The notes under the pieces were generated by a model, which saw nothing but the letters and a program-made list of their open reading frames with translations, did not search any database and was not told the origin of the DNA. Below are positions 14,556-20,377 of a stretch of 64,000 bases of DNA, one piece after another. The position numbers and the translations under genes are program-made. Each line of letters starts with the position of its first letter. Position 1 is the stretch's first letter. The stretch is taken from contig NZ_JACVAU010000004.1 of the NCBI RefSeq assembly GCF_014852005.1, forward strand, positions 1 to 64,000. Reading direction: 5' to 3'. The DNA is from Pseudoxanthomonas sp. PXM03. Its GTDB lineage: Bacteria > Pseudomonadota > Gammaproteobacteria > Xanthomonadales > Xanthomonadaceae.

Positions 14556-14861
14556 GCCACCGCGGCGAACCGAAAGTGCAGCTCCTAAAAGCACCGCGAG
14601 CTCCTGCGCCAACTCCATAGCGGAGGGGTCGACTGCTGGGCAGAAAATCCCGCGTTGTGTAAACGACAACGGAACTGCGTCGCCGCTGGGGTGGCCTACC
14701 CAGTAAAGATGGTTATGAGGGTCAGCTAAGAACAGAAGATTTCCGTAAGGTGAGCAAACAAGACTTTCGTTGATCTCAATAAGATCGGTACGTAAGTTCG
14801 GAAGCGCCAGGAACTCCGAATGAGTGACGTAAGGCTCTCTAGTCAGCCAGATGTAGTCCAT
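14550..14861 (-). CDS. Cassette protein of unknown function, 103 aa
   Basis: 103-residue soluble protein starting MDYIWLTREPYVTHSEFLAL, with LLFLADPHNHLYWVGHPSGD in the middle. Short leader before ATG 14861; stop TAA from the GTTAGGG box. No recognised family. Confidence 0.72.
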   Translation of the reverse strand: MDYIWLTREPYVTHSEFLALPNLRTDLIEINESLVCSPYGNLLFLADPHNHLYWVGHPSGDAVPLSFTQRGIFCPAVDPSAMELAQELAVLLGAALSVRRGGP

Positions 14862-14868
14862 GAGTGGC

Positions 14869-14928
14869 CCCTAACACCTGAATTAAGCCGACCCGCGAAG
14901 CGGGTTCGGCTTGAATGAATTGTTAGGC
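14869..14928 (-). other. attC37
   Basis: 60-bp site with CCCTAAC and GTTAGGC. Confidence 0.95.
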
Positions 14929-15636
14929 GCCATGCGATGAGCCCCACGCTTGCAGCTTTAGAGCCCTTGCAGCGGCAGCCTGGACTTGAGGATGGGGGTC
15001 GTCGGTCAGCTTGACGAGGATCTCCCTACTGCCGCTAAGTCCAGCCGATCCAATCGCCTCAGCTACTGCCTCCCTGACAAAGAAGTTGTCATATGTAGCT
15101 AAGCGAGCAAGAAGATCCGCGTGATCGCCGCGAAGCAAGGGGAGGTAAAGACAGATTAGAAACTCGACCTCGTCGCTGGGCTGCTCGTCAATGAGCGACA
15201 GGATTGAGGCATCTAACAATGATTGATCCGGATGGGAAACTGATGGGGCATCCATATCGAACATGCAGGCCCTCTGCTCGTGAAGTTTCACTAGGAATGC
15301 TTCAAATGCATCTAGACTCAAGAACTCAATTTTTGGCTCTGTGTCGTGGCTGAAGTGCACCACCATGCCGGAGGTTGGGCCATTGGTAATCAGGCAGTAA
15401 GGGTTTGAATCATTAGCGTCATCCAGCGCGATAAGGCCGAGGCGATCGGCTACGGGAATGCCCCGCAAAGACTCTGTGTATGCGGTAGCGGAAGCGGGGT
15501 CAAGAATGTTTATGAGAAGCGCAGGGTCGTTTAAGGATCTTGCCCGCGTCAAAAAACTTTCCACGTCTTCCGGCACATGGAGCGGATGCGAAGTTTGCCG
15601 CTCTGGCTCGGGCTTCTTTTTGAAGAATCCAAACAC
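14923..15636 (-). CDS. HEAT-repeat-containing protein, 237 aa
   Basis: The longest cassette product. GTG 15636 is chosen as start (V/MFGFFKKKPEPER) because a good Shine-Dalgarno (AGGAG) lies about nine bases upstream and everything further upstream is attC38. The first half has a mixed fold (ITNGPTSGMVVHFSHD, IEFLSLDAFEAFL) loosely like SMI1/KNR4-type domains. The second half (about 165-235) has helical pairs such as NFFVREAVAEAIGSAG and DPHPQVQAAAARALKL, typical HEAT repeats used for protein contacts. Function unknown. Confidence 0.75.
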   Translation of the reverse strand: MFGFFKKKPEPERQTSHPLHVPEDVESFLTRARSLNDPALLINILDPASATAYTESLRGIPVADRLGLIALDDANDSNPYCLITNGPTSGMVVHFSHDTEPKIEFLSLDAFEAFLVKLHEQRACMFDMDAPSVSHPDQSLLDASILSLIDEQPSDEVEFLICLYLPLLRGDHADLLARLATYDNFFVREAVAEAIGSAGLSGSREILVKLTDDPHPQVQAAAARALKLQAWGSSHGA

Positions 15637-15653
15637 TGGATAATTCTCCTGGC

Positions 15654-15713
15654 GCCTAACACCTGAATTAAGCCGACCCGCGAAGCGGGTTCGGCTTGAA
15701 TGAATTGTTAGAC
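15654..15713 (-). other. attC38
   Basis: 60-bp site with GCCTAAC and GTTAGAC; the latter pairs with GTCTAAC at 15963. Confidence 0.95.
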
Positions 15714-15959
15714 CGCATCCCGCTGCTTGACCTTGTCCGCAATCCACCAGTACAAGCCGGCAGCAAGGAGGACGCCAAAATATAGTGTGATCGATGAAGG
15801 AAAATCGCCAATCTTTGCGCCGACACTTGAAGATCCAGTCGAGGCAATCTCATAAACCCGCTCGTAACAGTTGTTGATCTGACGCAAGCCATAAAAGAGC
15901 AAGCCGGCCCCAAGAATGTTGAGTGTCAGAGCAAGGGGCTTTGCCAGCGAATTCTTCAT
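15708..15959 (-). CDS. Small membrane protein, 83 aa
   Basis: 83 residues from ATG 15959 (MKNSLAKPLALTLNILGAGL) with two hydrophobic segments (about 8-25 and 58-74). Leader and layout resemble the cassette at 12997. An ATG-like start further upstream lies in attC39. Function unknown. Confidence 0.7.
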   Translation of the reverse strand: MKNSLAKPLALTLNILGAGLLFYGLRQINNCYERVYEIASTGSSSVGAKIGDFPSSITLYFGVLLAAGLYWWIADKVKQRDAV

Positions 15960-15962
15960 GCG

Positions 15963-16077
15963 GTCTAACGCCTGAATTAAGCCGACCCGCACTGGATTGG
16001 CACCGAAGCCGATAGTACCCAGAACGAACCGAAGTTAGCGAACCTGATGCGGGTTCGGCTTGAATGATTTGTTAGGC
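15963..16077 (-). other. attC39, long variant (115 bp)
   Basis: Boxes GTCTAAC and GTTAGGC. The inner hairpin is expanded by about 55 bp with CACCGAAGCC and AACCGAAG motifs like those repeated in the three non-coding cassettes. The outer arms GACCCGCA and TGCGGGTTC still pair. Confidence 0.88.
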
Positions 16078-16083
16078 GGCAAC

Positions 16084-16455
16084 TCATTTTATGTATCGGT
16101 CCCAATTGTCCAGCAGTACTGCAGGGACGCAGTAACCACCATCAGGCTGCACACTAAATGGAGGAAGCTCAAACTTTTTGTAGCGGCCACCAGCCTCGTC
16201 ACAGGTCTTACCCTGCGGCAACTCGAATCGGATAACACGAACGGCATAGTTGGGACAAATGTCGCTGCACTTGTACTCAACTACAACATCCACTCCTTTT
16301 AGCCTGCCAAGTATCTTGGTTGGCTGGTCGTGCAGATTCTTGTCATAGCTGCTAGACGCGTAGTTGAGAAGGTCTCTGTCTGTGAGCCGTGGCCCGCATC
16401 CGGCAAGACCGATTAGTATCAGAGTAAGTCCAGCAAACTTGCATAGATTCGCCAT
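16084..16455 (-). CDS. Predicted lipoprotein, 123 aa
   Basis: 123 residues with a lipoprotein signal (MANLCKFAGLTLILIGLAGC, lipobox LAGC, Cys 20). The mature domain has four cysteines (YKCSDICPNYA, KTCDEAGG, GGYCVPA). Periplasmic or outer-membrane location expected. No recognised family. Confidence 0.75.
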   Translation of the reverse strand: MANLCKFAGLTLILIGLAGCGPRLTDRDLLNYASSSYDKNLHDQPTKILGRLKGVDVVVEYKCSDICPNYAVRVIRFELPQGKTCDEAGGRYKKFELPPFSVQPDGGYCVPAVLLDNWDRYIK

Positions 16456-16459
16456 TGCC

Positions 16460-16519
16460 GCCTAACGCCTGAATTAAGCCGACCCGCGAAGCGGGTTCGG
16501 CTTGAATAAATTGTTAGGC
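16460..16519 (-). other. attC40
   Basis: 60-bp site with GCCTAAC and GTTAGGC; GAATAAATT variant like attC34. Confidence 0.95.
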
Positions 16520-16846
16520 TGCACGCAGCACCTCTGACCATACCGCAGGCGCGAGGGCCAGCACGAGAACGATGGTAGGTCCGACTGCCGCAGCGAGCCA
16601 CAGGGAAATGCGCTTGTGCCGATAGACCGCAGCCGCAGCCAGCATGCTCCCCAAGATGACCGCTCCCCAGAAAGTTGAATTGCCTCGGGCAAGCGGGACG
16701 TCGGGAAATACAAGGCGAGCCGTAAGGTAGAGGATCAAAGGCGGCACTACTAGTCCGGAAGCAAACGCCGTGAACGAATGGCCGAAGCGCCAAGCTCGTG
16801 GGACAGCTGACGGCGTCGCTTGTGGAGGCTGGTACGGATTTCTCAT
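16514..16846 (-). CDS. Small membrane protein, 110 aa
   Basis: 110 residues from ATG 16846 (MRNPYQPPQATPSAVPRAWR). A proline-rich cytoplasmic start is followed by three hydrophobic segments (about 26-46, 57-73, 82-100). Upstream open frame is attC41 sequence. The NPYQPP start is seen in many DUF-type small membrane proteins. Function unknown. Confidence 0.72.
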   Translation of the reverse strand: MRNPYQPPQATPSAVPRAWRFGHSFTAFASGLVVPPLILYLTARLVFPDVPLARGNSTFWGAVILGSMLAAAAVYRHKRISLWLAAAVGPTIVLVLALAPAVWSEVLRAA

Positions 16847-16851
16847 GTGCA

Positions 16852-16911
16852 GCCTAACACCGGAATTAAGCCGACCCGCGAAGCGGGTTCGGCTTGAATG
16901 AATTGTTAGGC
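16852..16911 (-). other. attC41
   Basis: 60-bp consensus site, boxes GCCTAAC and GTTAGGC. Confidence 0.95.
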
Positions 16912-17184
16912 CGTAGCGCCAGATTTGCGACGCCAAAGCCTGGATAAGGCATAGCTCCATCCGCCGGCAAATAGTATGCCTATGACCGGCGCGACAAATG
17001 CTGCGGCACCCAACGCGACGTATGCCGGAGCGTCACATGGCGAAGGACAGTTTGCGGGTGGCGTGAATACACGGAAGAGCAAAAAAACAGCAGCAAAGCA
17101 GCCAAGTAAAAATGAGACCAACCCGGTCAGTGCAAAGGTGAGGAGTCTGACAGCTGATACAGCTAAGTGCTCTTTTGGCTTCAC
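16906..17184 (-). CDS. Small membrane protein, 92 aa
   Basis: 92 residues from GTG 17184 (V/MKPKEHLAVSAVRLLTFALT), preceded by AGGGAGAG at suitable distance. Two long hydrophobic segments (about 12-37 and 51-78) flank a loop with two cysteines. Function unknown. Confidence 0.68.
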   Translation of the reverse strand: MKPKEHLAVSAVRLLTFALTGLVSFLLGCFAAVFLLFRVFTPPANCPSPCDAPAYVALGAAAFVAPVIGILFAGGWSYALSRLWRRKSGATA

Positions 17185-17201
17185 TACAGACTCTCCCTGC
17201 G

Positions 17202-17261
17202 GCCTAACACCGGAATTAAGCCGACCCGCGAAGCGGGTTCGGCTTGAATGAATTGTTAGGT
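17202..17261 (-). other. attC42
   Basis: 60-bp site with GCCTAAC and GTTAGGT. Confidence 0.95.
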
Positions 17262-17656
17262 GGCCCCTTGTAATCTCGACGCATGCGCCAGAGGACGAAT
17301 GCATTGGCCACGGGAATGTATAAGAAAATCATCGCGGCGGGGACAATTGCTGGGTCCTTGGTGCCGGAGGAATAGCCGATGAGTGCTTGCACGCTAAGGA
17401 CTACCGCAGCTAAGACAACAAGCGCATAGCCTGCGGCGAGAACGTAGAGCATGGCGCCACGCAGGCAATACTTGATTGGCACAAGAAGAACAGCCCCGGC
17501 CAGCATTGATGGAAGAGAGGCCATAAGGCGAGCCGGCCAAGGCGGGGTCTCATACGAGTGCGGAATGAAGCCGAGCACGTCAGCCACGCCGGAGAACAGA
17601 GCAAAGGACCCGAGAAGGTAGCCGGTGAGCCTTATAAGGATGAAGACAACCTTCAT
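17216..17656 (-). CDS. Small membrane protein with attC-encoded tail, cassette copy 3 of 3, 146 aa
   Basis: 146 residues, nearly identical to 6122-6571 through the body (one Asp for Gly) and to the visible part of 1-105. Four hydrophobic segments. The ending PNNSFKPNPLRGSA comes from attC42. Function unknown. Confidence 0.78.
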   Translation of the reverse strand: MKVVFILIRLTGYLLGSFALFSGVADVLGFIPHSYETPPWPARLMASLPSMLAGAVLLVPIKYCLRGAMLYVLAAGYALVVLAAVVLSVQALIGYSSGTKDPAIVPAAMIFLYIPVANAFVLWRMRRDYKGPPNNSFKPNPLRGSA

Positions 17657-17668
17657 GTTTGATGGGCC

Positions 17669-17728
17669 ACCTAACGCCTGAATTAAGCCGAGCCGCGAAG
17701 CGGCTTCGGCTTGAATGAATTGTTAGGG
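17669..17728 (-). other. attC43
   Basis: 60-bp site with ACCTAAC and GTTAGGG; compensated stem. Confidence 0.95.
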
Positions 17729-17738
17729 CCCGTACCCA

Positions 17739-18233
17739 TTACGGCTCCCACATGTGATCAATCATACCCTCGGGCGGCTCGCTGAGATTGGTCTCTTTGA
17801 ACCCCAACTTGGTAAGTATGCGGCGAGATGCAACGTTGCCTGGTGTGGTGGCCGCGAATATTTTTGGTTGGCCTCCAGCTGTAACAAACAATACAAGCGC
17901 GGCCCCTGCAGCAGCAAAGCCGATGCCATTGCCCCAGTAATCCTTTCCAAGCCAATAGCCGAGCTCTAGGTCGCAGTTGTTGCGTCGGCAAATTTGCACG
18001 TAGCCAACGGGAACTCTCGCGGGGCCTACGCGAACAATGTGTCTCACATAGTTCTCGCCGTTGTCGATCGCCTTGGAACACCAGGCGTGAGCATCGAATG
18101 GCTGCGGAATTTGAGGGATGTGCTGAAAGATCTCGGGGTGCCGGCCAAGATGAGCAATGGTATGCAGGTCATCTGCCTCCATTGGCGTGAGGCAGATTTG
18201 ATCTAATGCCGCACACGCTTGGATTACTCCCAT
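17739..18233 (-). CDS. GNAT-family N-acetyltransferase (RimJ/RimL-like), 164 aa
   Basis: 164-residue cytoplasmic enzyme. It has the N-terminal LTPMEADDLHTIAHLGRHPE, strand-and-loop GYVQICRRNNCDLELGYWLG, the acetyl-CoA loop YWGNGIGFAAAGAALV and the C-terminal TTPGNVASRRILTKLGF typical of the RimJ/RimL branch of GNAT enzymes. Substrate unknown. It is the only cassette product with an enzyme family I can name confidently. Own stop about 10 bases before the attC. Confidence 0.85.
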   Translation of the reverse strand: MGVIQACAALDQICLTPMEADDLHTIAHLGRHPEIFQHIPQIPQPFDAHAWCSKAIDNGENYVRHIVRVGPARVPVGYVQICRRNNCDLELGYWLGKDYWGNGIGFAAAGAALVLFVTAGGQPKIFAATTPGNVASRRILTKLGFKETNLSEPPEGMIDHMWEP

Positions 18234-18237
18234 AGGG

Positions 18238-18297
18238 CCCTAACACCGGAATTAAGCCGACCCGCGAAGCGGGTTCGGCTTGAATGAATTGTTAGGC
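18238..18297 (-). other. attC44
   Basis: 60-bp site with CCCTAAC and GTTAGGC. Confidence 0.95.
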
Positions 18298-18590
18298 GGC
18301 GCCCTGTGATTTTGCAACGACGCGTTTGGGAAGTGCTGGCCGGCCCAGGCCGAAAACGAATCCTCAGTAGCTACCGAGACTACGTGACTAAGACTTGGAA
18401 CGTAGAGATCTAGGTTTGCCCCAGTCTGTAGGCGGACCTGGAGGACGCGCAACTTTGCCTCGACCCATCCCACGGTGCTGGCAGTGTCGTAGCCGTGCGC
18501 ATCCGCAAGTTGAAAGAAGAGATCTTTGTCCACGACGCCGCTAGTCGAAAGGCGCGCGTCCATCTCTCGGTTGAACTGTTGAGCATCCAT
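18252..18590 (-). CDS. Cassette protein with attC-encoded tail, 112 aa
   Basis: 112-residue soluble protein starting MDAQQFNREMDARLSTSGVV, with a helical first half and LRVLQVRLQTGANLDLYVPS in the middle. The tail PPNNSFKPNPLRGSA comes from attC44. No recognised family. Confidence 0.7.
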   Translation of the reverse strand: MDAQQFNREMDARLSTSGVVDKDLFFQLADAHGYDTASTVGWVEAKLRVLQVRLQTGANLDLYVPSLSHVVSVATEDSFSAWAGQHFPNASLQNHRAPPNNSFKPNPLRGSA

Positions 18591-18594
18591 AGCA

Positions 18595-18654
18595 GCCTAA
18601 CGCCTGAATTAAGCCGACCCGCGAAGCGGGTTCGGCTTGAATGAATTGTTAGGG
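18595..18654 (-). other. attC45
   Basis: 60-bp site with GCCTAAC and GTTAGGG. Confidence 0.95.
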
Positions 18655-18660
18655 CTCATG

Positions 18661-18897
18661 CTAGTTGAAACCCCGGTTGTGTGCTTCGGTCACCCATGCT
18701 GCATCTACTGGGCCATTGAATCCGACGACAGCGTCGATGCCGCAGTGCGGGCAGAGCGCGGTTTGTCCGATAGGCTCACCGTCCGTCCACTCCTGGATGA
18801 CGCCAGGGGAGAACTCGGTAAAGCAGTAGAAACAGACCGCGATCTCACTTGCGAGCAGTTGCGTCCGATGCATTGACGAGCCACAAGTCCTTCCCAT
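18661..18897 (-). CDS. Zinc-ribbon-like cassette protein, 78 aa (copy 2 of 2)
   Basis: Diverged copy of 8785-9021. Both CxxC pairs (CFYC, CPHC) are kept, and the last 40 or so residues are identical despite silent base changes. Start ATG 18897. Own stop just before the attC. Function unknown. Confidence 0.8.
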   Translation of the reverse strand: MGRTCGSSMHRTQLLASEIAVCFYCFTEFSPGVIQEWTDGEPIGQTALCPHCGIDAVVGFNGPVDAAWVTEAHNRGFN

Positions 18898-18900
18898 GAG

Positions 18901-18960
18901 CCCTAACGCCTGAATTAAGCCGACCCGCGAAGCGGGTTCGGCTTGAATGAATTGTTAGGC
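18901..18960 (-). other. attC46
   Basis: 60-bp site with CCCTAAC and GTTAGGC. Confidence 0.95.
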
Positions 18961-19209
18961 GTCATGGCCGACCGGCCCCAACACCCGCTCTGCAACACTC
19001 AGGAAGTCCGAAAGTTGAGCTGGATCCCCGCTACCGCCATCGCCCCAGACGGTCAAAGAAAGGTCTCCGAGCAAGTCCAGCGTGCTGCTCTCGCCGCGAG
19101 CATTGTATTGCTCGACAAATTGAATAAGCAGCATGTACGCCTGCTCTAGAGTGAGGGTACGCTGAAACTCCGGGTCGCTAAGCTTACGCATGCGAGGCTG
19201 CTTCTCCAT
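18955..19209 (-). CDS. Cassette protein of unknown function, 84 aa (copy 3 of 3)
   Basis: Same 84 residues as at 172-426 and 5389-5643. In this copy the attC upstream lacks the alternative GTG, which supports ATG as the true start in all three. Confidence 0.8.
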   Translation of the reverse strand: MEKQPRMRKLSDPEFQRTLTLEQAYMLLIQFVEQYNARGESSTLDLLGDLSLTVWGDGGSGDPAQLSDFLSVAERVLGPVGHDA

Positions 19210-19212
19210 GAC

Positions 19213-19272
19213 GCCTAACGCCTGAATTAAGCCGACCCGCGAAGCGGGGTCGGCTTGAATGAATTGTTAGGC
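19213..19272 (-). other. attC47
   Basis: 60-bp site with GCCTAAC and GTTAGGC. The stem reads GCGGGGTCGGC instead of GCGGGTTCGGC, changing the unpaired base. Confidence 0.95.
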
Positions 19273-19569
19273 CCCGGCACTAGATGTGCTGGAAGCCTTG
19301 TAGATGGCTTGCCCACATTGCTCAGCTTGCTGGGCGAGTGCAGACAGCCAAGTGCACCACTCAATGTTTCCGATGCCGGCGACCGTCCGATCGCCCCAAG
19401 CCTTTGGATGACAGAGATCAATAATTTGGGAACAGACACTTTGACCCATGCTGGGAGTGGCCGCTGACTCCACCTTGCTTTGAACAAAGGCAAAAATATC
19501 TTCCACGTCGGGCTGTCCATCCAGTTGACGTGTCATTGCAAGGAGTGGCTCAAGCTGTGGAACTCTCAT
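19267..19569 (-). CDS. Cassette protein of unknown function, 100 aa
   Basis: 100-residue soluble helical protein starting MRVPQLEPLLAMTRQLDGQP, with four cysteines. The attC box supplies the stop. No family recognised. Confidence 0.72.
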   Translation of the reverse strand: MRVPQLEPLLAMTRQLDGQPDVEDIFAFVQSKVESAATPSMGQSVCSQIIDLCHPKAWGDRTVAGIGNIEWCTWLSALAQQAEQCGQAIYKASSTSSAGA

Positions 19570-19574
19570 ACGGG

Positions 19575-19634
19575 GCCTAACGCTTGAGTTAAGCCGACCC
19601 GCGAAGCGGGTTCGGCTTGAATGAATTGTTAGGC
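19575..19634 (-). other. attC48
   Basis: 60-bp site with GCCTAAC and GTTAGGC; CGCTTGAGTTAAG spacer. It is the last full attC on the right. Confidence 0.95.
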
Positions 19635-19700
19635 ACCAGCCTACCCACTGAGAACCGCAGTGAAAAGCCTGCCACGAGACGACTCTAGACGGGCGACTAC

Positions 19701-20019
19701 TTAGCAGGCATAACCATCGGCGCCAAGCAGAGGGAACTGAAACCTTAGAGTTGCTGCCGATACGTCTGAAGGCCCGAAGCCATTTGCCACGAGTATGGCA
19801 AGGAACTTGGTGTGCAATGCGGTCAGGGACAGCCGCAGTGGCTCGATACGCGGCAGCCCGGGTGGGTACGGGTCATCCTCCAAGAGGTCGACCGTTGCCT
19901 CTCGAACCCCAGCTTCCTGGCAAGCTTGATAGAGGTGCGGGTGAACATAACTCAAGCCGCTGCCCAGCGTGATGGGCTATGTCATGCGTCACACCAGCAA
20001 GTGCACGTTGCGAGGACAT
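19701..20019 (-). pseudogene. Frameshifted first cassette gene (about 104 aa if restored)
   Basis: The visible open frame starts only at a TTG (19955), 80 bases from the cassette core, unlike all other cassettes. An ATG at 20019, nine bases after the core, opens a second frame whose product (MSSQRALAGVTHDIAHHA) would join smoothly to SGLSYVHPHLYQACQEAGVR if one base near 19962 were removed. I therefore infer a single-base insertion that broke the gene. The restored product would be soluble with a VDLLEDDPYPP segment; its function is unknown. A sequencing error would look the same. Confidence 0.55.
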
Positions 20020-20028
20020 TGATCTGGT

Positions 20029-20035
20029 GCCTAAC
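20029..20035 (-). other. Terminal core site of the array (candidate attI-proximal junction)
   Basis: GCCTAAC box complementary to GTTAGGC at 19628-19634 of the same cassette. No attC stem follows on the right: the next bases (ACCTAGTAGACCCC) are unrelated. This is therefore the end of the array, where attI or a secondary insertion site would be expected. Confidence 0.7.
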
Positions 20036-20377
20036 ACCTAGTAGACCCCACTTAGGGGTAATAGCGCGGAGTATTCAGGCGGCGCAGTGAAGCGTCAACC
20101 GGGAGATGACCTTCTCATTCAATGCCTTGCAGGGGCCAGGAGTCGAGCGCTCGGGATGTGCCGTCGGTGTTATCTGCGGGGAGTAGGGTGGCGGTCAAAT
20201 AGCAGGGCGAGTGCGGGGTGATAACGGGATCGGTTTGTGCGGACAACTTGCATGGTGGGTCGCCGCGGTTTGTCGCTCATCGATACGGATTCTAGCGATC
20301 CGTCGTTACATGAAACTGGTTCCCATCCGGCGGTCTGATTCAGTTGCGGAACGTGAGCACATGCGCGGCGGGGCCAC
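20036..20377. other. Gene-free stretch between array end and backbone
   Basis: About 340 bp with no believable gene on either strand. It contains a short palindrome ACCCCACTTAGGGGT near 20045-20059 just beside the terminal core site. It would be the place for attI, the cassette promoter and an integrase gene, but no integrase coding sequence or remnant is visible. Confidence 0.6.
20169..20198 (-). promoter_or_regulatory. Candidate leftward promoter reading into the array
   Basis: On the minus strand TTGACC (20193-20198) and GATAAC (20169-20174), spaced 18 bases, match the -35 and -10 consensus at 5/6 and 4/6 positions. The position and direction, about 130 bases upstream of the terminal core site, are right for a cassette promoter (Pc). 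Chance matches of this quality are common, so this is tentative. Confidence 0.3.

Larger units (their letters stand above)
1..20035 (-). mobile_element. Integron gene-cassette array without a visible integrase
   Basis: The region is built from 48 near-identical attC sites spaced about 250-900 bp apart. Each separates one small minus-strand gene from the next. A typical site has outer boxes GCCTAAC and GTTAGGC around the stem AAGCCGA / TCGGCTT and the inner hairpin CCCGCGAAGCGGG. The two outer boxes belonging to one cassette are complementary even when they depart from consensus, which marks the crossover points. Base composition is visibly less GC-rich than the backbone. The right end is the core box at 20029-20035; the left end lies outside the window. 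No tyrosine recombinase of the IntI type is found beside the array, so in this window it is a cluster of attC sites lacking an integrase. Confidence 0.95.

Noticed and set aside
118..19634. Regularly repeated palindromes as a CRISPR array
   Set aside because: Repeats are 60 bp or longer and the intervals are 200-800 bp, vary in length and contain genes. The outer boxes fit attC sites.
118..19634. attC hairpins as rho-independent terminators
   Set aside because: The GC stem CCCGCGAAGCGGG is followed by TTCGGCTTGAATG or its complement, without a T-run. Some may still weaken transcription, but I do not call them terminators.
20036..20377. Integrase remnant at the array end
   Set aside because: I read both strands for tyrosine-recombinase motifs and found none; the region is too short and shows no similarity I can recognise.
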